Notes: a model not told the origin generated them from the letters alone. A stretch of 64,000 nucleotides of DNA from Hartmannibacter diazotrophicus (GCF_900231165.1 NZ_LT960614.1:1858550-1922549); one strand, 5' to 3'; positions 33,564 to 42,021 are shown, counted from the first letter of the stretch. Made by a program: numbers and translations.

Positions 33564-35507
33564 TTAGGATGGGGTGAAGCCCGCCGCTTTCAACGCATCG
33601 CGCACCTCATTCGACGCCAGTGCCTCAAGAAAGGCGGAGACGGCCGGCCGGCCCCGGCGATCGGAGACGAGCGCGAAGTCATAGTGTTCTTCGGTGACGG
33701 GGATGAAGCCGAGCCCGAGGCGCTCGGCCACCGGGCCGATGGCAATGCCCCAATCTGCGCGTCTTTGCGCGACGGCGGCCGCGACGGCGGCGTGCGATTT
33801 CGGCTGGTTCCAGTAACCGTCCGGCCGGGCGTCCTTCAGCAGCCGGTCGATCAGGATGCGGGTCCCGGAGCCCTGGTTGCGTCCGACCATCAGGCAATCG
33901 TGATCGGCGAGGGCGCTGGAAAGAGCCGCCTCGACCGATTTTCCGGCGAACCGGCTGTCGTCGGGGCGAAAGACGATGCCCTGCATCCGTTTCCAGCCGG
34001 GCACGAGTTCCAGGCCCTCGGAGAGGAATGGCGTGTTGTAATCGGCCGTCTTCGGATCGAGCAGATGGATCGGGGCAAGGTCGCATTCGCCGCGCTTGGC
34101 GGCGGCAAGTCCGCCAAGACTGCCGACAGCCATCGTGCGGACGGTGAGGCGCTGGCGGACAAGCGGCGTGAGAAGGATATCGAGGCCGACGCAATGGCTG
34201 CCGATGACAGCCAGATCCGGAATCCGGACGCTTGGCGTCAAAAGGCGCACCTCGGCCTTGCTGTCCTTCGGCAAATGGTCGGCCAGCGCCTCGATCCGCA
34301 GGAATCCGTCGGCCTGCGCAAAGGACGTGACCGCTCCGGAGCCTTTGCCCGAAGGGTAAGCGACGAGACCGTCAGCGCCCTCCATCAGCGAGACCATGAC
34401 GAATTCGTCCCGCCCGAGTTCGGAGGCAACGCGCAGCGGCACGCGCGCCGAGACGTGCTCCTCGCTCGTCTCCGGCAGGCCCGCCAGCCGCCGCAGCACG
34501 GGCACGATGATGTCGTGGAAGGTGAACATCGCTGAGGTCGGAAAGCCGGGCAGTACGATGACCGGCTTGCCGTCGCAGACCGCAAGGCAGAGCGGCTTGC
34601 CGGGCTTCAGGGCAACGCCATGGGCAATAATGCCGGGCGAACCGAGCCGGGCGATCAGCTGATGGGTCAGGTCGCCGGCGCCCTTTGAGGTGCCGCCGGA
34701 GAGGATGAGCATGTCGCTCTCCGCGAGCGCCTTTCGCATCGCGGCTTCGAGCTTTTCCGCATCGTCCGGGATGGCGCCGAGAAAATCGGCCTCGCCGCCG
34801 TTCTCTTCCACTGCGGCGGTGACAATCGGCCCGTTGGCGTCGTAGATGCCGGCCGGCGGCAGCACATCGCCCGGCTGCACCAGTTCGTCGCCGGTCGACA
34901 GAACCGCGACCCTTGGACGACGGACGACCTCGACCTCGGCAATGCCGCAGGCGGCGAGCATGCCGATCTCGCGCGATCCGACGAGCGTGCCTTCGCGCAA
35001 CACCGTCTCGCCGCGCGCCATGTCCGAGCCAGCGCCCGAAATGAACTGGCCGGGAATCGCACTGCGCCGGACCTCGATGCTCGTCCGGTCGGCCGGGGCC
35101 GTGTGCTCGACCATGACGACCGCGTCGGCACCGCGCGGCAAGGGGCCGCCGGTCGCGATCGGCGTCGCTGTGCCTCCGGTGACGGTCGCCTTCGGCAGGA
35201 CGCCGCAGTGAATCACCTCGTCGTTGAGCTGGAGAATGCGGGGGGAAGCGTCGGACGCATCCTTGAGATCCGCGGCCCGCACGGCAAAGCCGTCGACCGC
35301 GGAGCGATCGAATGGCGGCACGTCGATCGGCGCGAGGATGTCGGCGGCGAGCACACGGCGCAGCGCCGTCGCCAGCGGCGCGGATTCGCGTTGCAGCGGG
35401 CGCGGAAACAGCGCGGCATCGAACCGCGCGATGGCGTCTTCGCGACTGAGTACGGTCAGGAATTGCTGCTGGTCCGTAGCGGCCTTCGACGGGCTCTGGT
35501 CGTTCAT
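33564..35507 (-). CDS. MoeA fused to a C-terminal periplasmic-binding-like domain (copy 2)
   Basis: A protein of 647 residues. Residues about 15-420 are a full MoeA (VPPFDRSAVDGFAV, STGDELVQPGD, LSGGTSKGAGDLTH, LPGFPTSAMF). The remaining 220 residues are a binding-protein-like domain (SVRIPDLAVIGSHCVGLDIL, CLMVGRNQGSGTRILIDRLL, RRADWGIAIGPVAERLGLGF) that resembles the effector half of the neighbouring HTH regulator. Similar MoeA-PBP fusions are common in archaea and some bacteria. The ATG at 35507 overlaps the stop of the next upstream gene (ATGA). The fused domain may bind the metal oxyanion that MoeA inserts, possibly tungstate; this is inference. Confidence 0.87.
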   Translation of the reverse strand: MNDQSPSKAATDQQQFLTVLSREDAIARFDAALFPRPLQRESAPLATALRRVLAADILAPIDVPPFDRSAVDGFAVRAADLKDASDASPRILQLNDEVIHCGVLPKATVTGGTATPIATGGPLPRGADAVVMVEHTAPADRTSIEVRRSAIPGQFISGAGSDMARGETVLREGTLVGSREIGMLAACGIAEVEVVRRPRVAVLSTGDELVQPGDVLPPAGIYDANGPIVTAAVEENGGEADFLGAIPDDAEKLEAAMRKALAESDMLILSGGTSKGAGDLTHQLIARLGSPGIIAHGVALKPGKPLCLAVCDGKPVIVLPGFPTSAMFTFHDIIVPVLRRLAGLPETSEEHVSARVPLRVASELGRDEFVMVSLMEGADGLVAYPSGKGSGAVTSFAQADGFLRIEALADHLPKDSKAEVRLLTPSVRIPDLAVIGSHCVGLDILLTPLVRQRLTVRTMAVGSLGGLAAAKRGECDLAPIHLLDPKTADYNTPFLSEGLELVPGWKRMQGIVFRPDDSRFAGKSVEAALSSALADHDCLMVGRNQGSGTRILIDRLLKDARPDGYWNQPKSHAAVAAAVAQRRADWGIAIGPVAERLGLGFIPVTEEHYDFALVSDRRGRPAVSAFLEALASNEVRDALKAAGFTPS

Positions 35508-36643
35508 GATCCTGTAACGTCCCTTGGGCGGAGGAGGGCGGCGGCCAGCGGGCTGCCGGCGCCAAGCCCTTCGCTTGCCGCTGGAATGAGTGCCCAGGCG
35601 TCGGCACGACGGACCGAGGCGAGAGTGAGGTCGCTGACGGAGATCGGCATCCAGCCGTCGCCATGGCTCTGAAGAAGCGCGATTTCCGACACCCCCACGG
35701 TCGAACTGATCTTGCGGGCAAGCGAACGCATTGCCAATGCAGGCCCATCGCTCCCCGCAAGAAGGTGGATGGAGGGCTCCACCAGAGCCAACAGGCCGCC
35801 GAACGCCTGCTCCGGCAGGCCCGGCAGGGCGATGATCGGCATCCCTTCCCATCGTCCGGTCGCGGTGGTGCGCCCGGGCGATAGGGCAAGGCCGTGAGCG
35901 AGCAGCATGCCGGAGGTCGACAGCGCCTCGACGGTACGATCGTCTTCCCCGAAGCCGGTCCCGCCGACGACAATGCAAAGATCGGCCGGAGCCGACCGGA
36001 TCGCCGCAACGATCTCCTCTGAATGATTTGGGCAATCTTCCAGGAATGTCAAAGCGCCGAGCACGTCCAGCCGGTCCTTGATCAGTTGGCAGGTCGTCCG
36101 GTCATGCCCGCGACCGGCCGCGTTGACGATGCGGACCTTCGGGCGTCGAACCGCGACCGTTTCGATGCCGGCCCGTCGACACGCGGCAAGATCGAAGGCG
36201 TCGATCCGGCGGCCGGCCGAAAGAGGGCTGTCACCCGAGGGCAGATCGCAGCCGGCCGGACGCGTGCCCTCGCCGGGTCGTGCCTCCGCGAACACCTCGG
36301 CGAAAGCGCCCTCGTCGGAAAGCTGGCCGGGATCGAGCACGCAGTCGCTGTTGGCCGGCAGGTCGTCTCCCGCGTTGATCCAGGCCGGCGTCTGCGGCAG
36401 GACCACGGGGGAATAGGACGATGCTCCGGCAATATCGGCCGAGAAGACCGCCCAGCCGTCTTTGGCTGCCTGGGCGACAGACGGAACCGGGGCCGGCAGC
36501 GGCAGGGTCGCCGCCGCGATCAGTCCCAGAGCCTCCGACAACGGCACGTGGCAAGGGGCGACCGGCGCAAGTCCGTCGCAAATGGTCTTGCGGGCAACAT
36601 CAAGGCTGGTCAGGACGCTGGGAGGAACGGGCATGCTGGTCAT
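35504..36643 (-). CDS. Divergent MoeA-like molybdopterin-binding protein (copy 3)
   Basis: A protein of 379 residues, the first gene of the moeA operon. It is recognisably MoeA-like but degenerate: the active-site loop reads QAAKDGWAVF instead of SAxDGYA (the Asp is kept), the molybdopterin-binding loop reads VVGGTGFGEDDRT, and a MoeA-like ALPGLPEQAFGGL remains. Domain IV seems reduced. ATG 36643 is chosen (a TTG lies one codon before; ATG 36634 is possible). It overlaps copy 2 by 4 bp. It may assist or replace MoeA for a particular metal, or bind the cofactor for delivery to one of the formate dehydrogenases. Confidence 0.75.
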   Translation of the reverse strand: MTSMPVPPSVLTSLDVARKTICDGLAPVAPCHVPLSEALGLIAAATLPLPAPVPSVAQAAKDGWAVFSADIAGASSYSPVVLPQTPAWINAGDDLPANSDCVLDPGQLSDEGAFAEVFAEARPGEGTRPAGCDLPSGDSPLSAGRRIDAFDLAACRRAGIETVAVRRPKVRIVNAAGRGHDRTTCQLIKDRLDVLGALTFLEDCPNHSEEIVAAIRSAPADLCIVVGGTGFGEDDRTVEALSTSGMLLAHGLALSPGRTTATGRWEGMPIIALPGLPEQAFGGLLALVEPSIHLLAGSDGPALAMRSLARKISSTVGVSEIALLQSHGDGWMPISVSDLTLASVRRADAWALIPAASEGLGAGSPLAAALLRPRDVTGS

Positions 36644-36843
36644 CAAAAACGATGGAGCAAGGCCGGCCGGCTCGTGCTGCCTGAATGCCGATCGTGGCTG
36701 TCTTCCGCCGCTGTCCGGCTTTTCTCGCCCCGTGCGAGCCTGACGGAGCCATTCCGACAGGCAACCGGAGAACCGGCAGAGGGCGAGAAAATGTGTCCGA
36801 TGACGTCGAATTCGCAGGGTCGCAATGTCATTATCCTGTTATT

Positions 36844-36880
36844 TCATGCAAGAATTTCCGACAATGGAAATTATGCATGA
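36844..36880. promoter_or_regulatory. Long imperfect inverted repeat upstream of the moeA operon
   Basis: Left arm TCATGCAAGAATTTCC (36844-36859) pairs with right arm GGAAATTATGCATGA (36866-36880), with one small bulge and a 6-base centre. The right arm contains the start of the motif shared with the tupB and fdh3A regions. It could be an operator or an RNA hairpin; it does not match a known Moco riboswitch as far as I can tell by eye. Confidence 0.5.
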
Positions 36881-37021
36881 TTTTTCTTGCGATCACGGCA
36901 GGGTCTGCAGTGCCATACGCTAGGGTTGAAAGTTGTCATTCGTCCAGCATATTGATTTTGTGATGCGTATTCATCCTTATGGCGGAAATTGAGCGGCTTC
37001 AGGCCCGACCTCGGCAGGCGG

Positions 37022-37039
37022 AAAAGAATTTATTCTTTT
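37022..37039. promoter_or_regulatory. Perfect AT-rich palindrome upstream of fdh1B
   Basis: AAAAGAATTTATTCTTTT is an 18-base perfect palindrome, 179 bp upstream of the fdh1B start codon and followed by more T residues. It may be a regulator site; a weak terminator of a short transcript is the alternative. Confidence 0.4.
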
Positions 37040-37217
37040 TTTGCTATTGGATTCCGTTCCTGATACCGCACCTAACTGGTATACATAATATCTGTGAGAC
37101 AAGCCGAAGCCGTTCTCTGGCGCCCCGCGAACGAGGGGTAAGAGTGTAAGGCGCTAAATCGTTTAGGCAAATTTCTGTGGCTGGCGAACGGCAAGAAAAG
37201 AAGGCGAGGAACGTTGA

Positions 37218-38942
37218 ATGAGTGATCATGGCACCCCTCGGGACGGGACTGTACGGCGTTTCGAGCATCCCGGTCGCGGGATGATCCGGGCAAGGCCGAT
37301 CCCCAAGGGCAGGCAGGTCGACCCCCACGCGAAAATGGAGATCGAGGCGCTGCTGGGCGATGCGTCGCGCCAGCGCGATCTGCTGATCGAGCACCTCCAC
37401 CTCGTCCAGGACACATATGGACAGATTTCGGCGGCACATCTCGCGGCACTCGCCGACGAAATGGGGCTTGCCTTCGCCGAGGTGTTCGAGACCGCGACCT
37501 TCTATGCCCACTTCGACGTGATCAAGGAGGGCGAGGCCAACGTTCCTGCGCTCACGGTGCGGGTTTGCGACAGCCTGACCTGCGCGATGTTCGGAGCGGA
37601 AAAGCTGCTCGCCGAACTCCAGCAGGTGCTCGGCGAAGACGTGAGGGTGGTCCGCGCCCCCTGCGTCGGTCTGTGCGATCACGCTCCCGCCGTCGAGGTC
37701 GGCCACAACTTCCTGCACAAGGCCGACGTTGACAAGGTCAAGGCGGCGGTCATGCACCAGGACACCCATCCGCATGTGCCGGACTATGTCGACTATGACG
37801 CTTATCGCGCGGCCGGCGGCTACAAGACGCTCGAACGGCTCCGCTCGGGCGACCTCGATGTCGAGGATATCCTGAAGGTGCTCGACGACGGCGGCCTGCG
37901 CGGCCTCGGCGGCGCCGGCTTCCCGACGGGGCGAAAGTGGCGCTCCGTGCGCGGCGAGCCCGGTCCGCGCCTGATGGCCGTCAACGGTGACGAAGGCGAG
38001 CCCGGCACCATCAAGGATCAGTTCTATCTGAACACCGATCCGCATCGCTTCCTTGAAGGCACCCTGATCGGTGCCCATGTCGTCGAGGCAACGGACGTCT
38101 ACATCTATATCCGCGACGAATATCCGATTTCCCGCGCGATCCTCGCGGCCGAAATCGAGAAGCTGCCGGCTGGCGGCCCGACCCTTCACCTGCGCCGTGG
38201 CGCGGGCGCCTATATCTGCGGCGAGGAATCCTCTCTGATCGAGTCGATCGAAGGCAAGCGCGGTCTGCCGCGTCACAAGCCGCCGTTCCCCTTCCAGGTC
38301 GGCATTTTCGGCAGACCGACGCTGATCAACAATGTCGAGACACTCTACTGGATCCGTGACCTGATCGAGAAGGGCGCGGACTGGTGGAAGAGCCACGGTG
38401 CCAATGGCCGCGTTGGCCTCAGGTCCTATTCGGTGTCGGGCCGCGTCAAGGAACCGGGCGTGAAGCTCGCCCCCGCCGGCCTCACCATTCAGGAACTCAT
38501 CGACAACCACTGCGGCGGCATGAGCGACGGGCACTCCTTCGCGGCCTACCTGCCGGGTGGCGCCTCGGGCGGCATTCTGCCGGCGGCGATGAACGACATC
38601 CCGCTCGACTTCGGCACGCTGGAAAAATACGGCTGCTTCATCGGTTCGGCGGCGGTCATCGTTTTGTCGGACAAGGACGATATTCGCGGCGCGGCGCTCA
38701 ACCTGATGCGCTTCTTCGAGGACGAATCCTGCGGCCAGTGCACGCCCTGCCGTGTCGGCACGCAAAAGGCCCGCATGCTGATGGAAAACAGCATCTGGGA
38801 CACCGAGCTCCTCGGCGAACTGTCGCAATGCATGCGCGATGCCTCGATCTGCGGCCTCGGTCAGGCGGCCTCCAATCCGCTGACGAGCGTCATCAAGTTT
38901 TTCCCCGAACTGTTCCCTGACCACCCGATGGCGGCGGAATAG
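37218..38942 (+). CDS. fdh1B: NAD-dependent formate dehydrogenase beta subunit (NuoE-NuoF fusion)
   Basis: A protein of 574 residues. Residues about 45-195 are a NuoE-like thioredoxin-fold [2Fe-2S] domain (CDSLTC and CVGLCDHAP supply the four cysteines). Residues about 210-574 are NuoF-like, with the FMN/NAD site (GAGAYICGEESSLIESIEGK) and a [4Fe-4S] site ESCGQCTPCRVG plus a later Cys in SICGLGQ. This fused two-domain beta is the form found in the tungsten formate dehydrogenase of Methylobacterium extorquens (Fdh1B, of about the same length), not the separate FdsG plus FdsB of other species. The ATG has GAGGAA seven bases upstream. It passes electrons from the alpha subunit to NAD+. Confidence 0.92.
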   Translation: MSDHGTPRDGTVRRFEHPGRGMIRARPIPKGRQVDPHAKMEIEALLGDASRQRDLLIEHLHLVQDTYGQISAAHLAALADEMGLAFAEVFETATFYAHFDVIKEGEANVPALTVRVCDSLTCAMFGAEKLLAELQQVLGEDVRVVRAPCVGLCDHAPAVEVGHNFLHKADVDKVKAAVMHQDTHPHVPDYVDYDAYRAAGGYKTLERLRSGDLDVEDILKVLDDGGLRGLGGAGFPTGRKWRSVRGEPGPRLMAVNGDEGEPGTIKDQFYLNTDPHRFLEGTLIGAHVVEATDVYIYIRDEYPISRAILAAEIEKLPAGGPTLHLRRGAGAYICGEESSLIESIEGKRGLPRHKPPFPFQVGIFGRPTLINNVETLYWIRDLIEKGADWWKSHGANGRVGLRSYSVSGRVKEPGVKLAPAGLTIQELIDNHCGGMSDGHSFAAYLPGGASGGILPAAMNDIPLDFGTLEKYGCFIGSAAVIVLSDKDDIRGAALNLMRFFEDESCGQCTPCRVGTQKARMLMENSIWDTELLGELSQCMRDASICGLGQAASNPLTSVIKFFPELFPDHPMAAE

Positions 38943-38959
38943 GCGAGAGGAGCGAATTC

Positions 38960-41911
38960 ATGAGCACGGACAACAGGGGCAACGAGCCCAAGGATCTGGA
39001 AACCGACGGCCTGCAGCATGCGGGTGGAAACGCTTCGCAGCCTCGACCTGCGGCCGGCGGAAGCTATTCGCATGGAACCAAGGCCGGCGGCCAGGCTGGA
39101 ATCCAGCCGAGCGGCGCCATCAACGCCGACAAGATCGCGAGCCCTCCGGGCATCGCTTTCGAGCTTGACGGCCAGCAGGTCGAAGCGATGCCCGGCGAGA
39201 CCATCTGGCAGGTGGCCCAGCGGCTCGGCACGCATATTCCGCATCTTTGCCACAAGGATGCCGTGGACTACCGGCCGGACGGCAACTGCCGCGCCTGCAT
39301 GGTGGAAATCGAGGGCGAGCGCGTCCTTGCAGCCTCGTGCAAGCGCACGCCCGGCGTCGGCATGAAGGTGAAGACCGAAAGCGCCCGCGCCACCAGCGCC
39401 CGCGCGATGGTTCTGGAACTTCTGGTCGCCGATCAGCCCGAGCGCGAGACGTCGCACGATCCGGACTCCCATTTCTGGAAGCAGGCGGATTTCGTCGAGA
39501 TTTCCGAGAGCCGCTTCCCGTCTGTGGAGCGCTGGGCGACGGATGCCAGCCACCCGGCGATGCGGGTCAACCTTGATGCCTGCATCCAGTGCAACCTTTG
39601 CGTCCGCGCCTGCCGCGAGGTCCAGGTCAACGACGTGATCGGCATGGCCTACCGGTCGTCCGAGGCGAAGATCGTCTTCGATTTCGACGATCCGATGGGC
39701 GAGTCGACCTGCGTTGCCTGCGGCGAATGCGTCCAGGCCTGCCCGACGGGCGCGCTGATGCCCGCCGCCTATCTCGACGACAGCCAGACGCGCACGGTCT
39801 ACCCCGACCGTGAGGTCAACTCGCTCTGCCCCTATTGCGGCGTCGGCTGCCAGGTGTCCTACAAGGTCAAGGACGAGAAGATCGTCTACGCCGAGGGACG
39901 CGACGGCCCGGCCAACCACAATCGCCTCTGCGTCAAGGGTCGCTTCGGCTTCGACTATATCCAGCATCCGCATCGGCTGACCAAGCCGCTGATCCGCCTT
40001 CCGAATGTGCCGAAGGACCTGAACGATCAGGTCGATCCGGCCAATCCGTGGACCCATTTCCGCGAGGCAAGCTGGGAAGAGGCGCTGGACTTTGCCGCCG
40101 GCGGCCTGAAGAAGATCCGCGACGAGAAGGGCCGCAAGGCGCTCGCCGGCTTCGGCTCGGCCAAGGGCTCCAACGAAGAGGCCTATCTCTTCCAGAAGCT
40201 CGTGCGCCTCGGCTTCGGCTCCAACAACGTCGACCACTGCACGCGTCTTTGCCACGCCTCGTCGGTGGCCGCGCTCATGGAAGGTCTCAACTCGGGCGCG
40301 GTGTCCGCTCCCTTCTCGGCCGCACTCGACGCCGAAGTGATCATCGTCATCGGTGCCAACCCGACCGTGAACCACCCGGTCGCGGCGACCTTCATCAAGA
40401 ACGCGGTGAAGCAGAAGGGCGCCAAGCTGATCGTGATGGATCCGCGCCGGCAGGCTCTGTCGCGCCACGCCTACAAGCACATGGCCTTCAAGAACGGCGC
40501 CGACGTGCCGATGCTGAACGCCATGCTGAACGTGATCATCACGGAAAAGCTCTACGACGAGCAGTATGTCGCGGCCTACACCGAGAACTTCGAGGAGCTC
40601 AAGGAGAAGATCGTCGACTTCACGCCGGAGAAGATGGCCGGTGTCTGCGGCATTGACGCGGAGACCCTGCGCGAGGTCGCACGGCTCTACGCAAAGGCCA
40701 AGAGCTCGATCATCTTCTGGGGCATGGGCATCAGCCAGCATGTCCACGGCACGGACAATTCCCGCTGCCTGATCGCTCTGGCGCTGACCACCGGCCAGAT
40801 CGGCCGTCCCGGCACGGGCCTTCATCCGCTCCGCGGCCAGAACAACGTGCAGGGTGCGTCCGACGCGGGCCTCATCCCGATGGTCTATCCGGACTATCAG
40901 TCGGTGGAAAAGCCGGTTGTGCGGCAGTTCTTCCAGGAGTTCTGGGGCCAGGAACTCGATCCGAAGAAGGGCCTGACCGTCGTCGAGATCATGCGTGCCA
41001 TCCACGATGGCGAGATCAACGGCATGTATGTCGAGGGCGAAAATCCGGCGATGTCGGACCCGGACCTCAACCATGCCCGCGGTGCGCTCGCGATGCTCGA
41101 CCATCTCGTCGTGCAGGACCTGTTCCTCACCGAGACAGCTTTCCATGCGGACGTGGTGCTCCCGGCCTCGGCCTTCGCCGAGAAGGCGGGAACCTTCACC
41201 AACACCGACCGGCGCGTGCAGCTTGCCAACCCGGTCGTCAATCCTCCGGGCGATGCGCGGCAGGACTGGTGGATCATCCAGGAGATCGCCAAGCGTCTTG
41301 GCCTCGACTGGACCTACGAAGGGCCGGCGGATGTATTCGCCGAGATGGCGCAAACCATGCCGTCCTTCAACAACATCACCTGGGAGCGCCTGGTGCGTGA
41401 GGGAGCGGTGACCTATCCGGTCGACTCGCCCGACCAGCCCGGCAACGAGATCATTTTCCACGCCGGTTTCCCGACGGAGAATGGCCGCGCCAAGATCGTG
41501 CCGGCCGCGATCGTCCCGCCGGACGAGGTGCCTGATCTCGAGTACCCGATGATCCTGTCGACGGGCCGCGTGCTGGAACACTGGCACACGGGCTCGATGA
41601 CAAGGCGCGCGGGCGTGCTCGATGCTCTGGAGCCGGAGGCCGTCGCCTTCATGGCGCCGAAGCAGCTCTACGAGCTTGGTCTTCAGCCCGGCGATACGAT
41701 GCGTCTGGAAACCCGCCGCGGCGCGGTGGAGATCAAGGCGCGCTCGGACCGGGACGTGCCGATGGGAATGATCTTCATGCCCTTCTGCTACGCCGAGGCG
41801 GCCGCCAACCTCCTGACCAACCCGGCTCTCGACCCCTATGGGCTCATTCCGGAGTTCAAGTTCTGCGCGGCGCGGGTCTACGCGCTGTCGGCAAGTCAGG
41901 CGGCCGAATAA
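38960..41911 (+). CDS. fdh1A: NAD-dependent formate dehydrogenase alpha subunit, tungsten/molybdenum catalytic subunit
   Basis: A 983-residue cytosolic enzyme without a Tat signal. It begins with a Gly/Ser-rich leader, then a [2Fe-2S] domain (HLCHKDAVDY, CRACMVE, AASCKR), two [4Fe-4S] sites (CIQCNLCVRACR and CVACGECVQACP), the cluster CPYCGVGC, and the bis-PGD domains. The metal ligand is cysteine 431 in RLCHASSVAAL, followed by the conserved His. Length and order match Fdh1A of Methylobacterium, where the metal is tungsten. The gene starts 17 bp after fdh1B. Together with fdh1B it oxidises formate and reduces NAD+. The adjacent tungstate importer supports, but does not prove, tungsten. Confidence 0.93.
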   Translation: MSTDNRGNEPKDLETDGLQHAGGNASQPRPAAGGSYSHGTKAGGQAGIQPSGAINADKIASPPGIAFELDGQQVEAMPGETIWQVAQRLGTHIPHLCHKDAVDYRPDGNCRACMVEIEGERVLAASCKRTPGVGMKVKTESARATSARAMVLELLVADQPERETSHDPDSHFWKQADFVEISESRFPSVERWATDASHPAMRVNLDACIQCNLCVRACREVQVNDVIGMAYRSSEAKIVFDFDDPMGESTCVACGECVQACPTGALMPAAYLDDSQTRTVYPDREVNSLCPYCGVGCQVSYKVKDEKIVYAEGRDGPANHNRLCVKGRFGFDYIQHPHRLTKPLIRLPNVPKDLNDQVDPANPWTHFREASWEEALDFAAGGLKKIRDEKGRKALAGFGSAKGSNEEAYLFQKLVRLGFGSNNVDHCTRLCHASSVAALMEGLNSGAVSAPFSAALDAEVIIVIGANPTVNHPVAATFIKNAVKQKGAKLIVMDPRRQALSRHAYKHMAFKNGADVPMLNAMLNVIITEKLYDEQYVAAYTENFEELKEKIVDFTPEKMAGVCGIDAETLREVARLYAKAKSSIIFWGMGISQHVHGTDNSRCLIALALTTGQIGRPGTGLHPLRGQNNVQGASDAGLIPMVYPDYQSVEKPVVRQFFQEFWGQELDPKKGLTVVEIMRAIHDGEINGMYVEGENPAMSDPDLNHARGALAMLDHLVVQDLFLTETAFHADVVLPASAFAEKAGTFTNTDRRVQLANPVVNPPGDARQDWWIIQEIAKRLGLDWTYEGPADVFAEMAQTMPSFNNITWERLVREGAVTYPVDSPDQPGNEIIFHAGFPTENGRAKIVPAAIVPPDEVPDLEYPMILSTGRVLEHWHTGSMTRRAGVLDALEPEAVAFMAPKQLYELGLQPGDTMRLETRRGAVEIKARSDRDVPMGMIFMPFCYAEAAANLLTNPALDPYGLIPEFKFCAARVYALSASQAAE

Positions 41912-41932
41912 CCGCCTGACAGGTCCAGGATA

Positions 41933-41958
41933 GCGACCCGGATTTCAATCCGGGTCGC
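41933..41958. repeat. Perfect inverted repeat after fdh1A
   Basis: GCGACCCGGATT and AATCCGGGTCGC form a 12-bp stem separated by 2 bases, 21 bp after the fdh1A stop. There is no T-run, so by itself it is not a terminator; it may protect the 3' end of the fdh1BA message. Confidence 0.6.
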
Positions 41959-41974
41959 GCTGAAATCTGAATCG

Positions 41975-42021
41975 ACCCGCCCCGCATGGTCATGATGACG
42001 ATGCGGGGCGGGTTCTTTTTT
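41975..42021 (+). terminator. Strong rho-independent terminator of fdh1BA
   Basis: A perfect 13-bp stem, ACCCGCCCCGCAT / ATGCGGGGCGGGT, with a 13-base loop and TCTTTTTT at its end. It separates the formate dehydrogenase genes from the phosphonate genes. Confidence 0.92.

Larger units (their letters stand above)
36644..37217. other. Divergent regulatory region between the moeA operon and fdh1B
   Basis: This 574-bp stretch has no recognisable gene and is markedly AT-richer than its surroundings from about 36820 to 37095. It holds a long imperfect inverted repeat (36844-36880), a perfect AT-rich palindrome (37022-37039) and a TAATAT -10-like box near 37087-37092. It most likely carries the promoters and control sites for both the moeA operon and fdh1BA. 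Confidence 0.55.

Noticed and set aside
35508-36035. In-frame N-terminal extension of the MoeA-PBP fusion to 36035
   Set aside because: The extension reads another frame of the divergent MoeA-like gene; MoeA homology starts only after the ATG at 35507, which also gives an ATGA overlap.
33564-36643. Defence or toxin-antitoxin interpretation of the tandem moeA-like genes
   Set aside because: All three carry MoeA-type molybdopterin-binding loops and lie beside tup and fdh genes, so cofactor metabolism explains them better.
36644-37217. Molybdenum/tungsten cofactor riboswitch upstream of the moeA operon or fdh1B
   Set aside because: An inverted repeat is present, but I could not recognise the conserved multi-stem Moco RNA architecture; recorded only as an inverted repeat.
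37044-38924. A 626-codon minus-strand open frame opposite fdh1B
   Set aside because: Antisense to fdh1B, which has all expected cysteine and NAD motifs.
38861-41587. A 908-codon open frame on the minus strand opposite fdh1A
   Set aside because: It is antisense to the strongly supported fdh1A gene, and its protein is rich in His/Arg/Asp repeats typical of reverse-frame translation of GC-rich coding DNA.
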